Source: Stenogyne calaminthoides
Lineage: Eukaryota > Streptophyta > Magnoliopsida > Lamiales > Lamiaceae
DNA: 64,000 bases
NCBI GenBank assembly: GCA_037126765.1
Contig: JBBCBC010000030.1
Location: 6,296,478 to 6,360,477 of the forward strand
Direction of reading: 5' to 3'
A model generated the notes under the pieces. That model was not told the origin of the DNA, ran no database searches, and saw only the letters and a list, made by a program, of their open reading frames with translations. This document shows positions 22,731 through 33,878 of this stretch, piece after piece (the stretch's first letter is position 1; the number at the start of each line of letters is the position of its first letter). The position numbers were made by a program, and so were the translations under genes.

Positions 22731-22984
22731 AACATTACTTTATAAGGATATTCTATGGTCAGGAACAACTTCGTCCTTCCTAACGTCAGAGAACTCTTTA
22801 ATTACCATTTGATCGTTGATCCAACGTATAATTTTATTTTTAAATGATTGCACTTTGCACTAGAGTGCGTTGTTTGCATTGCAATCGCATTGTATCGCCT
22901 TATTAATAAATTAAATTAATAATTATAAAATTACAAAACTATCATTTTTATTAAAAATAATTAAAATGATAAGAAAATCTGTGA

Positions 22985-23190
22985 AAATTGTATTAGATCA
23001 AGCATCTCCCTGGGCCATGAATTGAAGTTCCGCATCGTATCCCTTCGGCGCCGATCTGAAACCGACAAAGGCGAAAAATCTTCTATCATCGACGCCGACG
23101 GCAACAATCCAGAAGAGAAAAAATACATTGAACGAAACGACGTCGTGAGCACCGTCAGCGGAGAGGAGCTCGAAGAGGTGGATTTTTAAA
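22985..23190 (+). other. Open codon-like stretch, unrecognised
   Basis: A plus frame of about 65 codons without ATG encodes a charged peptide (LGHELKFRIVSLRRRS, then DADGNNPEEKKYIERNDVV, ending EELEEVDF before TAA). Composition changes to higher GC exactly here, unlike the AT-rich surroundings. The antisense strand is open for 72 codons too. It could be an exon relic or captured gene piece; I do not recognise a family. Confidence 0.3.
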
Positions 23191-23712
23191 GGATTTTTTT
23201 GTGTAGAAGCACACAATTATACATTGAACGAAGGGCACACAATTTGGGGGACTTTATAATTTTCTCGATGGAGAAGAAGAGTCTGGCTAGTTACTGATAT
23301 TTGATGTTTCAAAGTGTTTTCGTATTAATAGTTTAGACAATAATAAACTACTCTACATTAGAAAATTGAATACAACCAGTTTTCTTTCTTGCTAATAGAA
23401 GGGGTATAATTTCTCGATTATTCTGCTTTTGTTAGATTGATGATTCGTATGATTAGGAGCTTCATTGTACTGTTACACTAAACTTTTTAATTTTCCCTTG
23501 GAAGAAGAAATAATCTAGATTCTTGATTTTCTCTTGGAAGAAGAAATAAATTAGGGTTCTTCATTTTTTTTTGGGAAGAAACAAGAAGAGAAAATAGTGT
23601 TTTTAGATATTTAATTGGGAAGAATCGGGATTCACTAATACACAATATTGTTTATTTTCGAATAATTATATTTTGTTCATTAACTTAAATTAATATAAAT
23701 AGGATACAAAAT
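23191..23712. other. Intergenic DNA
   Basis: Contains repeated TTTTCT/TTGGAAGAAGAAATAA words (23495-23560, two direct copies) and nothing else that I recognise. Confidence 0.5.
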
Positions 23713-24180
23713 GGGAAAAATGTCAATTCAGGGCCTGAAATATGGTAAATCTATCAATTTAAGACCTGAAATATTTTTTCTATCGATTCAAGACCTGAAA
23801 TATAAAAAACTATCAATCCAGGGCCTGAAAAATAGAAACTATCAATTTGAGGCTTATAAATTTTAAGACCATGTTTGACACATATATTTAATGTCCTTAT
23901 TTCATGTTCTTATTTATTTTATTTTTAGGGTTTACGATTCAAGGTTTACGGTTCAGGGGGGTTTAGGTTCATGGTTCAAGGTTTAGGGTTCAACGTTTAG
24001 GGTTTAGGGTTTAGTGCCAAACATGACCTTAAAATTATAAGCCTCGAATTGATAGTTTCTATTTTTTTAGGCCTGGATTGATAGTTTTCTATCTTTCAGG
24101 CCTTGAATCGATAGAAAAAATCTTCCAGGCCTTAAATTGATAAATTTACCATCTTTCAGACCCTGGATTGATAAAACTCC
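23713..24180. mobile_element. Foldback element with telomere-like centre
   Basis: Arms of about 165 bp (23722-23885 and 24010-24171) are inverted copies with high similarity. Each arm is itself built of about 35-bp units containing GACCTGAAATA and CTATCAAT. The centre (23925-24005) is a run of degenerate GGGTTTAGGG/GGTTCAAGG repeats. No coding frame. Class unknown; it behaves like a non-autonomous TIR element. Confidence 0.75.
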
Positions 24181-24692
24181 GATAGAATGTTAAGATTGAA
24201 TTATTATATGTTAGTAATGTTGCTTAGCATTCATAATAATATGTTTTAGAGATAAATGATTAAACATAATACAATATCATTTTCTTTATGAAAAAAATTC
24301 TCAATTGATACTGCATAATATAAAAGGTAGTAATATAATTTCTTTAAATAGATAATTCAATTTATAATTCGTTCTTAATTTGGTTTGACAATGGTAAATC
24401 GGTATGCTGATTCTTTTCCTTATTCGTTTTTATGGAAATTTCTTAATTAACAAATTTTTACTATTAATTTTTTTTTTCATATAAGATTTAAGAATTGATG
24501 CATGGTCTTCCGTCGGGAAGTACACAATCACACTCTCTTTTGTTTGTTGTGATTTGAAACCATTGATCGATCGTACATTCATATTGATTTGTAGTATGCA
24601 AATAATTTAATCAAAAATAAAATAAAATTATATTTGAATGTTCACCAAACAATAGATTTTTCTTTTCAATTTTCGAGAAATTTAAAAAAACA
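24181..24692. other. AT-rich intergenic DNA
   Basis: No gene or recognised repeat. Confidence 0.55.
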
Positions 24693-24759
24693 AAAATTAC
24701 TGAGTAAGTCTCCCATGAACCAGGTTCATGCCATGAACTCACTACTATACATTTAAGCT

Positions 24760-24985
24760 TGCACAGCTGCACTTGGACAACCATTTTTTCAAACAGCTCT
24801 TCAAGCTATAGCTTGGAGAACGGTTTTAATTAAAAAAAAAATAGACAGCGGTTCAAAACCGCTGTCCAAGTTTAACACTTAGAAAGCGGTTGAGAACCGC
24901 TGTGCAAATGTTTTAGACAACGGTTTTGAACAGTTGTCCAAGGGCATAGTTTGGACAGCGGTTCCGAACCGCTGTCCAAGTGTTC
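24760..24985. repeat. Left subterminal palindromic repeats of CACTA element 2
   Basis: At least four copies of a palindrome close to GGACAGCGGTTC-GAACCGCTGTCC, best at 24843-24871 and 24956-24981. They are likely binding sites for the element's own DNA-binding protein. Confidence 0.8.
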
Positions 24986-25014
24986 GGATAATTAAATAAT
25001 CCAAATCGCGAACC

Positions 25015-25290
25015 AGACTTATATTTTTCCCCAAATTAAATCGCGAACCTGCAGTAGGGCCTCCTCCTTCCTCTACCCTAAATCGAACTCCATCGCGCGT
25101 CCTCCCCTTCCGCCGCCGCCGTCGTCTTCCCATTTGCTCTTATTTCCCCAAATCGTGAACCAGAAGCCTTAGCCTCCTCCTCCCTCTCCCCCAAATCGAA
25201 CCATCCGCTGCGCGTCCTCCCCTACCGCCGCCGCCGTCGCCTTGCCGCGAACCTCCCCTACCGCCGCCGCCGTCGCCGCCTTTCTCCTTC
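25015..25290 (+). repeat. GC-rich leader of CACTA element 2, tandemly duplicated
   Basis: A segment containing AAATCGCGAACC, CCTCCTCC, a CGCGCGTCCTCCCC-type word and CCGCCGCCGCCGTCG occurs at 25033-25127 and again at 25150-25236, with a third partial copy to 25280. It sits between the terminal repeats and the first exon, where a promoter and 5' leader are expected. Confidence 0.65.
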
Positions 25291-25308
25291 CATAGGTAAT
25301 TATTCTTT

Positions 25309-25341
25309 TATATATATATATATGTTAGTATATATATGTTA

Positions 25342-25383
<42 letters not shown>

Positions 25384-25502
25384 AATTAATGTGTATGTAT
25401 ATATATGTTAGGATTAATTGTTTATATAATTTTTTAGGATTAATTGTTGTTAGTGTTAGAGATGAACAATTGATGCTTGGTTTATATATTGTTAATTATT
25501 TA

Positions 25503-25545
<43 letters not shown>

Positions 25546-25550
25546 CGTGG
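25309..25550. repeat. (TA)n microsatellites
   Basis: Two long TA runs, 25344-25381 and 25511-25543, within the CACTA leader intron region. Confidence 0.9.
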
Positions 25551-26226
25551 CTTTGTTTAATTGTATGTATGGTGTATGTATATTGGTGTATGTATATTGG
25601 TGTTTGATGCATTTAAGGTGTTTGATAATATGCTTGTGTGAGGATTCAAACATAAATTAGTGTTAATTTATTAGGATTAATGTTGTTAGTGTTAGAGATG
25701 AACAACTTGTTAGAGATGAATATATATTGTGTGGCTTGGCTTGATTTTTTATGCTAATTTAGATATGAACAATCGATGCACTCAAGATGTTTGATAATAT
25801 GCTTGTGTGAGGATTTAAGCATAGTTTTGAATATTGTTTGTTTTTTGTTTATTAAATATTGTTTCTTCTGCTTTACAGGATCATGTCTCGTTTGCCATAT
25901 CCCGGAGATGATGGAGATGATGATGGATATTTCGATGGAGATCATGGCGATATGATCATGGTGCATATGATCGACAACATCCCGATGACTTGAGAGAGTG
26001 TGACATCGATGCTCCCACCACCACTAGCGACTCAGGGAGAAGCGACTTTCGGGGTATAGTCACCATGTCATCTATTAAGAGAGCTCATAGCAAGGGAAAA
26101 CACTTCGTAATTTTATTACAATTGAACAGTTTGAAATCGATAAATATATTGATTGATCGTTGAACATAATTAAATACTATGTTATTGCAGTTATCGTTCA
26201 ATGAGTTTGGACAGGCAATAGGAAAA

Positions 26227-28163
26227 TGTTGGGATTATACTGGAAAGTATGCTTTTACTTTGTATAATCAAACTGAATTTCGGTCTTATTTACTGAAATA
26301 AATTATTTATCACTGATGCTTTAAATATCATTGAATGTTACATATATTTATTGCATAACTGTTCAATAAACAATACGTGTTACAATGTAGTTAATTTAGT
26401 GATACCAGATCACAGAAGATTAAATTAACAGTTCCTTGTAACCAAAAGTACACCATTCACGACCTAGATGGAAATGAACAATCCACCGTGAAAGGTTGAA
26501 GTGTAAGACTCAGATTGGCTTGTCTTGACCAAGAGGTTACACTAGTGCATGTTTAGTGCACTGAATAGGACCTACAGGAGGACAAATTCTTCAGAACTGA
26601 ACTAGGAAGAATTAGACCTCAGTAGTTCGTTATTTCTTAATATTCGTCCCTTAAATAGGATCACGTGTGGTTAGTAATTATTTCTTTGACTTATTACGGG
26701 TAGAGAATCAACGAGATTCAATACTTTATATCTTGGGCAATATTATTGGTCACATGCGATTGCTAAGATTTAATACGGAGAATCGTGTGCAATTACGCTT
26801 GTTCGATTTGCCCCCTTGGGAGGTTCATAAGTTTTATCATACCAAATCTTGAAAGTGGAACTAGTTTCCGGTATGGATAATAATGTTGAACCGTTCCTTA
26901 ACCAAGGACAAAAGATATTAATTAATGGAAAGCTATTTCAGTGGCTTGAATTAATTAATGGGCTAGATAATCTTAAACACGGGAAATAATAACCGGGAGC
27001 CATATTGACTGTAATATGGGTTAAGATGGATAGTGCAATATTAATTATGTAGTGGGATTAATTAATATTTATGGGCTTGAATAATATTGTGGCTCAATAT
27101 TGATAATTCAAGATCCATTGGAAGGTCCAATCTTAATTCTCCTAAAGGCCCCTCAAGTAGCCCAACATAAAGTCCAATAACTGAAAAATGTGTTTAAAAA
27201 TAAAATAAATTATTGTTGCATTATTTTCCTTAAATTTCGAAATTATTAAAGAAAAAGAGGGAGAAGAATTTTCTTGAAAAGATTTTATGGAAAGGAGATA
27301 AAGTATTCTTGGAATACAAGATTTTCCCATAAATTCAAGAAATCTCCCACTTGGTTTCTTTAATTGTGATTTTCGAAATATATAGAGTAATAATAGGAAG
27401 AAGGATTTTCTTGAAAATATTTTATGGAAAAAGATATGTATTCTTGGAATACAAGAATATCTCATAAATTCAAGAAAGATCCAATCTTAAAAAACCTCCT
27501 ATTAATTTCGAAAAAATGGGTTAAATAAGGGTGTGAGATTTTTGTGGAAAAATACACATGGAAAGAAGAATATGTGGGATATATTCAAGTTTTCTTGTAG
27601 ATCAAGAAAAGATCTTTCCTAACCCTATTTTGACCCCTAATTTTCGTCCCCCTCTCTATTATAAATAGGGGATGAATGTTTCATCCCAGTGAACACAAAA
27701 ATTGGTTTTTCGGAAAAATATCAGCGTCGATAAAATATCAAATATTTTGAAACGTCGACAGATTGTGTATTTTCGAAAAATGTCAATTGTGAGTGTACAA
27801 TTCCATGTGCTGGAAAAATTAGTAAATCCACAAAGGTGGTGCAACAAATTTTTATTTTCCCTTTTGTTAATTGTTCGCGAGCTTCCTTCCACCGGATTGA
27901 TGAGCAAGGACTAGGGAATACTTGGGAAGGCTTTTTGGTGTGTTTTTATCGACGAGACCATTGCCACTCCAAGAGGTTAGTTCACGTAAACCCGTAGCAA
28001 TTCCGCATGCGTAGGATTTATGTGAACTGTTTATATGCATGATTTGTTGTTGAATTATTATTTGAATTAATATATGATTAATTCATGCTAGTAATAATTG
28101 TTAGAATTAAATTTGTATTTAAATATTCATCCCGAATAGATCCGTGCAAAAAATAGCCCAACA
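26227..28163 (+). repeat. 5' LTR of copia element 2
   Basis: Starts TGTTGGGATTATACTGG, ends AAATAGCCCAACA. A TATA box (CTATTATAAATAGGGG, 27655-27670) followed by a C-rich and then coding-free leader marks the likely transcription start within the LTR. Near-identical to 31932-33878. Confidence 0.95.
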
Positions 28164-28165
28164 AC

Positions 28166-28182
28166 TGGTATCAGAGCCTCGG
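28166..28182 (+). promoter_or_regulatory. Primer-binding site of copia element 2
   Basis: TGGTATCAGAGCCTCGG lies two bases after the LTR; the first 12 bases match the complement of plant initiator tRNA-Met. Confidence 0.9.
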
Positions 28183-28439
28183 TTTCGGGCTCTGAATTTT
28201 AAATTGTAATTTAGTTCATTTTCATTAAATTTGAAATTTGATAGTATAATTGCTAGATCTTTTTTGCAGGTATCCAATTGTCATGGAATTTAATGTGTTT
28301 ATTTATGCATACATATAAATTGTGGTTTTTTTAATTCGATTAGTTCGAATTCTTTTTGCCTCGTGAGAAAATCCACGAGTAGATTAGAATTTGTTTGATT
28401 TGATCAATGTAATAGACTAGTCTAGATTTAGGTTTATTT

Positions 28440-29000
28440 ATTTTTGTAAATAAATTGTAACCGGATAAGAAACGGAGGCGGAGACGAAGAATTAAAAGAC
28501 GGGATCCGAAACCGGGCTTAGGCAGCGTGCGTCGCGTGAAATGTGCAATGGAGGCACGCGCGAGACGCAGACGCTGGCGGGCGCGCATGGGCGTGGGGGC
28601 GAGGCTATCCGCCGAAGCGACGCGGATCGGCCAACAAGACGGGCCTTGGCACCCTCGTCTACATGGGTTGGGCCAGACGCAAGCGTCTGTGCATGAGCAA
28701 TCTTTCTTGGCGGCGGGCGAATCTTCTGCCGCTGAGGGCGACATGGCGATAAGAAGAGGCTTGGCCCGTATGATCCGTAGCGACCCACCGAGCCCGCTTA
28801 GAGATCTCACGAAAGCGGCCGAGCACCCTTTGGCGACGTACGGGCAAAGCAAGCAGATGCAGACGGGCGTCGACGACCTGACGTGAGTGCGTAAGACGTG
28901 GCATCAGGCCCACTTAGCCGGTCGATGACGCGGGCTTGCCGAGGCATTTTTAAGACGGCAAGTGGGGCTTTTAAAGACAAACGATACGAAATTTATGAAG
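28440..29000 (+). other. GC- and CpG-rich leader of copia element 2
   Basis: About 560 bp with very high CpG content, in sharp contrast to AT-rich flanks. Open frames exist on both strands but none looks like gag; they seem to be by-products of the composition. This lies where the packaging or leader region is expected. Confidence 0.55.
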
Positions 29001-29769
29001 AAGATTTCTCGAGATCAAGACATGACAAAAATTAACCGTGATAATTGGATATAAGTGCCCAATGTGCTTAATTTTTTGTTTTGATGTTTTGCATTTTTTG
29101 TGCTTATTTAAATTGTGTTTAAATATGCGATGCATGAGAATATGTTTTGGAAAATCTCACCTTCGAAAATTACTAAGTATGCTTAAACAATTAATTGACA
29201 ATTTTATTCCGGATAATAAAATTGAATTAATTTTGACCTCCATGATTTATTTATTTGTGAATTCTTTTGGAGAAATTCCCCCCACGGGACGGTCAAAATA
29301 TAGCTTTCACATGAATAAATTCCAAATGGATGATTGTGGATTATTACTAGTGGCGACGATGACCCTCCCCACGAGGCTCGTTCAAAGCAAAATAATAATT
29401 TTGTATTTAATCATGGTTATTACTTAGGTATAAAATTGATATGCATATACTTCCCCGAAGTCCTTGTCAATTTTATATTGGTCAAGTGGGAGCCAACTAT
29501 TAATCTGGATATTAAAGGTTTGTAATTGTTCTTGTTTTGTAACCTGCCTAATGTGTTTAAATAATGACCCACCCCACGTGGCTTATTTAAACTGTTTTGA
29601 GATGTTGGCTGATGCATGTTCATATTTTTTTTGAGATTTTAATATGAAACATGTGATCGAATTTTGTGATATATTTGTGCTTATGCATATAGTTATTTAT
29701 TTCAGTAGAGCATATTGTAACCTTTTTAATCCACTGCTATTATACTTAAAGTTAATAGAATAAGTATGG

Positions 29770-31430
29770 AAACTATATTGATTGGAAACGAAAAATTATA
29801 ATTGTCCTAACTGCACAAAAGCACAAGTGGATTCTTGACACACCAAAATTAGATGAGCCAACTGACGAGTAAAAAATGCGGGACTCGTCAGATCACCTTG
29901 CGAGAGATGTCGTTGCTGAAAATGGTGGAGGGCAAACCCGTAAGGGATTACGTCCTCAAAATTGATGGCCCATCTGAACAAACTTGAGGTTCTGAGTGTA
30001 GATTATAATCTGGAGACTCAGATGAATTTGGTAATTCACTCTCTGCCCAAAAGTTTCTGAGCATTTTGGCCTCGCTAGCTAATTTGTTGCAAGTTTTGGT
30101 CTCGGCAGAGATGCTGATGGGGCACCAAACTCAAGCTTTGACGACAAGTGGTCCGTCTTCATTTTCTAGGCCAAGGGAGGCAAGAAGAAGAAGAAAACCA
30201 AAAGCCATAAGCAATCAAACTCAACTGTTGCCAAGAGCAATGGTAAGATGACGAATGCTGGTGGTGTCAAGGAAAATCCAAAGAGGAAGTGCTTAAGCTG
30301 CGGTGAAAGAGGACAATGGAGGTTTGCCTGTTCCAACCCCAAAAGGGCCGGAAAGAAAGATAATTCTCACGCACTAATTGTTGAAACTTGTTTAGCGGCG
30401 TATACTTCTCATTCGTGGGTAGTTGATACGGGATCCACTAATCATGTTTGCTTCACGGGTCCCAGCTGACCCGACAACTTAAGTGGCAGTGAAATCCTCA
30501 TCACACTGGGCGATGCTACGAGAGTGGCAGCTGAAGCAGTGGGAGAAGTGCACCTGTCTTTTGAAGACAAAGTTTTAATTTTAAGAGATTTTCTTTATGT
30601 TCCCAGTTTTAGAAAGAATTCACTTTCAGTTTCTAAAATTTTGTTAATGGATACTTAGTTTCTTCTAATAAGAATGACATCATTTCTTGAAATGATGAGT
30701 GTATCTGTTATGGGACATTGGTCGAATAATCTCCATACAATTAACTGTGCACACCACTCACTTAAATGCATCCTATAACACATCAATCAATTTCCGATAA
30801 AAGAAAACGTTCATCAGACGTGAACGAGACACTTCTATGGCATCTAAGATTGGCACATATTAATCCAAAGAGGATCCAAAGGTTGGTAGAAGACGGTTCA
30901 CTGGAGTCTCTCCAAGTTGAACCAATTCCAACCTGCGAATCATGTTTGGAGGGTAAAATGACCAAGAGGGCATTCGGAGCCAAGGGAATAGAGCCAAAGA
31001 AGTGTTAGAAATCGTTCACACAGACGTATGTGGTCCAATGTTAACCAAAGCAAGAGGAGGTTATGAGTATTTTCGTCACTTTTATTGATGACTACTCAAG
31101 GAATGCGGTTATATTTTCCTTATGAAGCATAACCGAGACCTTTGAGAAATTCAAAGAATTTAAGGCTCAAGCAGAGAATCATAGGGAAAATGTATCAAGT
31201 CTCTACGATCCGATCGTGGAGGCGAAAGTACCTCGGCGATGAGTTTTTGAACTACTTGTCGATGAAGGGATTGTATCCAAATTTAATCGCACCTTTAACC
31301 CTCAACAAAATGGGGTTGCAGAGCGAAGAAACATAACTCTTTTGGAAATGGTTAGGTCTATGATGAGTTATGCGGATCTTCCCAAGTCGTTCTGGGGTCA
31401 TGCCTCAGTTAGTGTGCTTTCATTTGGGAA
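29770..31430 (+). pseudogene. copia element 2 gag, protease and integrase remnants
   Basis: Gag: KMVEGKPVRDYVLKIDG near 29920 and SVDYNLETQMNLVIHSLPKS near 29995, in different frames. Zinc knuckle at 30292-30336, CLSCGERGQWRFAC, in which the usual His is Gln. Protease at 30415-30460: SWVVDTGSTNHVC. Pre-integrase domain at 30810-30965: LLWHLRLAHINPKRIQRL and CESCLEGKMTKR. Integrase core pieces: VHTDVCGPM (31010), FIDDYSRN (31083) and AERRNITLLEMVRSMM (31318-31370). Stops and frame changes break it repeatedly. The order matches the gag-PR-IN half of a copia polyprotein. Confidence 0.85.
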
Positions 31431-31589
31431 GTGTAGCCATGAAATGGACGAGTGTGAAGTAGAAATGCATCACTGACTCAACCATGGAAGCCGGGTAAGT
31501 AGCTGCTTGAAAGGAATGAAGGAACGATTTGGCTCTAGACCTTCTTAGTGGACTTGGATGGAGTTCGAATTTGTCAAAGCAATATTTGC

Positions 31590-31800
31590 TGGGGCGATTT
31601 GAAATTCAAGGAACCAAGAGTCCATTGAGTCAAACAAGCACACTGAAGGAAATAAATCTTAGACGAGAAATCGTTAAGAGGGGAGATGAAGAGGTGGCTA
31701 AGATCGCATTGGAGGATAACCTAGCTAACCCTTTCACAAAGTGTCTGCCTCTGGAAATATTCAAGAGACATGTGGGAGGAATGGTTGTTGTTGTCGTGTA
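31590..31800 (+). pseudogene. copia element 2 RNase H C-terminal remnant
   Basis: The plus frame encodes REIVKRGDEEVAKIALEDN followed by LANPFTKCLPLEIFKRHV, the usual C-terminal end of copia RNase H (ADPFTK-like motif). It directly follows integrase sequence with no RT between, so an internal deletion removed the RT. Confidence 0.8.
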
Positions 31801-31812
31801 ATAATCTGCTTT

Positions 31813-31931
31813 GAGTATAAGTGGGAGATATTATTATGTTCGTGTAGGTGACATTAAATGTCACGTATTAGGAACTACACGAGACATGTTGTAGTATACT
31901 TAAAAGCAGACTTTGAGTATAAGTGGAAGAT
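31813..31931 (+). repeat. Duplicated polypurine-tract region of copia element 2
   Basis: TTTGAGTATAAGTGGGAGAT occurs at 31811-31830, and almost the same word (with GGAAGAT) at 31912-31931, where it abuts the 3' LTR. Only the second is in position to prime plus-strand synthesis for the present LTR. Confidence 0.75.
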
Positions 31932-33878
31932 TGTTGGGATTATACTGGAAAGTATGCTTTTACTTTGTATAATCAAACTGAATTTCGGTCTTATTTACTG
32001 AAATAAATTATTTATCACTGATGCTTTAAATATCATTGAATGTTACATATATTTATTGCATAACTGTTCAATAAACAATACGTGTTACATTGTAGTTAAT
32101 TTAGTGATACCAGATCACAGAAGATTAAATTAACAGTTCCTTGTAACCAAAAGTACACCATTCACGACCTAGATGGAAATGAACAATCCATCGTGAAAGG
32201 TTGAAGTGTAAGGCTCAGATTGGCTTGTCTTGACCAAGAGATTACACTAGTGCATGTTTAGTGCATTTGAATAGGACCTCTGAGGAGGACAAATTCTTGT
32301 AATCGAACTAGGAAGAATTAGACCTCAGTAGTTCGTTATATCTTAATCTTCGTCCCTTAAATAGGATCACGTGTGGTTAGTAATTATTGCTTTGACTTAT
32401 TACGGGTAGAGAATCAACGAGATTCAATAATTTATATCTTGGGCAATATTATTGGTCACATGCGATTGCTAAGATTTAATACGGAGAATCGTGTGCAAGT
32501 ACGCTTGTTCGATTTGACCCCTTGGGAGGTTCATAAGTTTTATCATACCAAATCTTGCAAGTGGAACTAGTTTAGGTATGGATAATAATGTTGAGCGGAT
32601 TTCTTAACCAAGGACAAAAGATATTAATTAATGGAAAGCTATTTCAGTGGCTTGAATTAATTAATGGGCTAGATAATCTTAAACACGGGAAATAATAACC
32701 GGGAGCCATATTGACTGTAATATGGGTTAAGATGAATAGTGCAATATTAATTATGTAGTGGGATTAATTAATATTTATGGGCTTGAATAATATTGTGGCT
32801 CAATATTGATAATTCAAGATCCATTGGAAGGTCCAATCTTAATTCTCCTAAAGGCCCCTCAAGTAGCCCAACATAAAGTCCAATAACTGAAAAAGATGTT
32901 TAAAAATAAAATAAATTATTGTTGCATTATTTTCCTTAAATTTCGAAATTATTAAAGAAAAAGAGGGAGAAGAATTTTCTAGAAATTTTTTTTTGGAAAG
33001 GAGATAAAGTATTCTTGGAATACAAGATTATCCCATAAATTCAAGAAATCTCCCACTTGGTTTCTTTAATTGTGATTTTCGAAATATATAGAGTAATAAT
33101 AGGAAGAAGGATTTTCTTGATTTTCTTGAAAAGATTTTATGGAAAAAGATATGTACTCTTGGAATACAAGAATATCTCATAAATTCAAGAAAGATCCAAT
33201 CTTAAAAAACCTCCTATTAATTTCGAAAAAATGGGTTAAATAAGGGTGTGAGATTTTTGTGGAAAAATACACATGGAAAGAAGAATATATGAGATATATT
33301 CAAGATTTCTTGGAGATCAAGAAAAGATATTTCCTAACCCTATTTTGAGCCCTAATTTTCGTCCCCCTCTCTATTATAAATAGGGGATGAATGTTTCATC
33401 CCCAGTGAACACAAAAATTGATTTTTCGGAAAAATATCAGCGTTGATAAAATATCAAATATTTTAAAACGTCGACAGATTGTGTATTTTCGAAAAATGTC
33501 AATTGTGAGTGTACAATTCCATGTGCTGGAAAAATTAGTAAATCCACAAAGGTGGTGCAACAAATTTTTATTTTCCCTTTTGTTAATTGTTCGCGAGCTT
33601 CCTTCCACCTGATTGACGAGCAAGGACTAGGGAATATTTGGGAAGCTTTTTGGTGTGTTTTTATCAACGAGACCATTGCCACTCCAAGAGGTTAGTTCAC
33701 GTAAACCCGTAGCAATTCCGCATGCGTAGGATTTATGTGAACTGTTTATATGCATGATTTGTTGTTGAATTATTATTTGAATTAATATAGGATTAATTCA
33801 TGCTAGTAATAATTGTTAAAATTAAATTTGTATTTAAATATTCATCCCGAATAGATCCGTGCAAAAAATAGCCCAACA
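31932..33878 (+). repeat. 3' LTR of copia element 2
   Basis: Near-identical to 26227-28163, with small indels such as a duplicated TTTTCTTGA word near 33113. Confidence 0.95.

Larger units (their letters stand above)
26227..33878 (+). mobile_element. Ty1/copia LTR retrotransposon 2, internally deleted
   Basis: LTRs of 1937 and 1947 bp (TGTTGGG...CCCAACA) flank a primer site, a GC-rich leader, gag, zinc knuckle, protease, pre-integrase and integrase remnants, and an RNase H tail. Reverse transcriptase is missing between about 31430 and 31590. The target duplication is GAAAA on the left and AAAAA on the right (one mismatch). If the left version is ancestral, the host exon stays in frame across the insertion point. 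The LTRs differ at only a few percent of positions, so insertion is fairly recent. Confidence 0.92.

Noticed and set aside
28340..28913. Several long overlapping open frames on both strands
   Set aside because: They all fall in the CpG-rich leader of copia element 2, show no family motifs, and overlap in four or more frames. Composition explains them.
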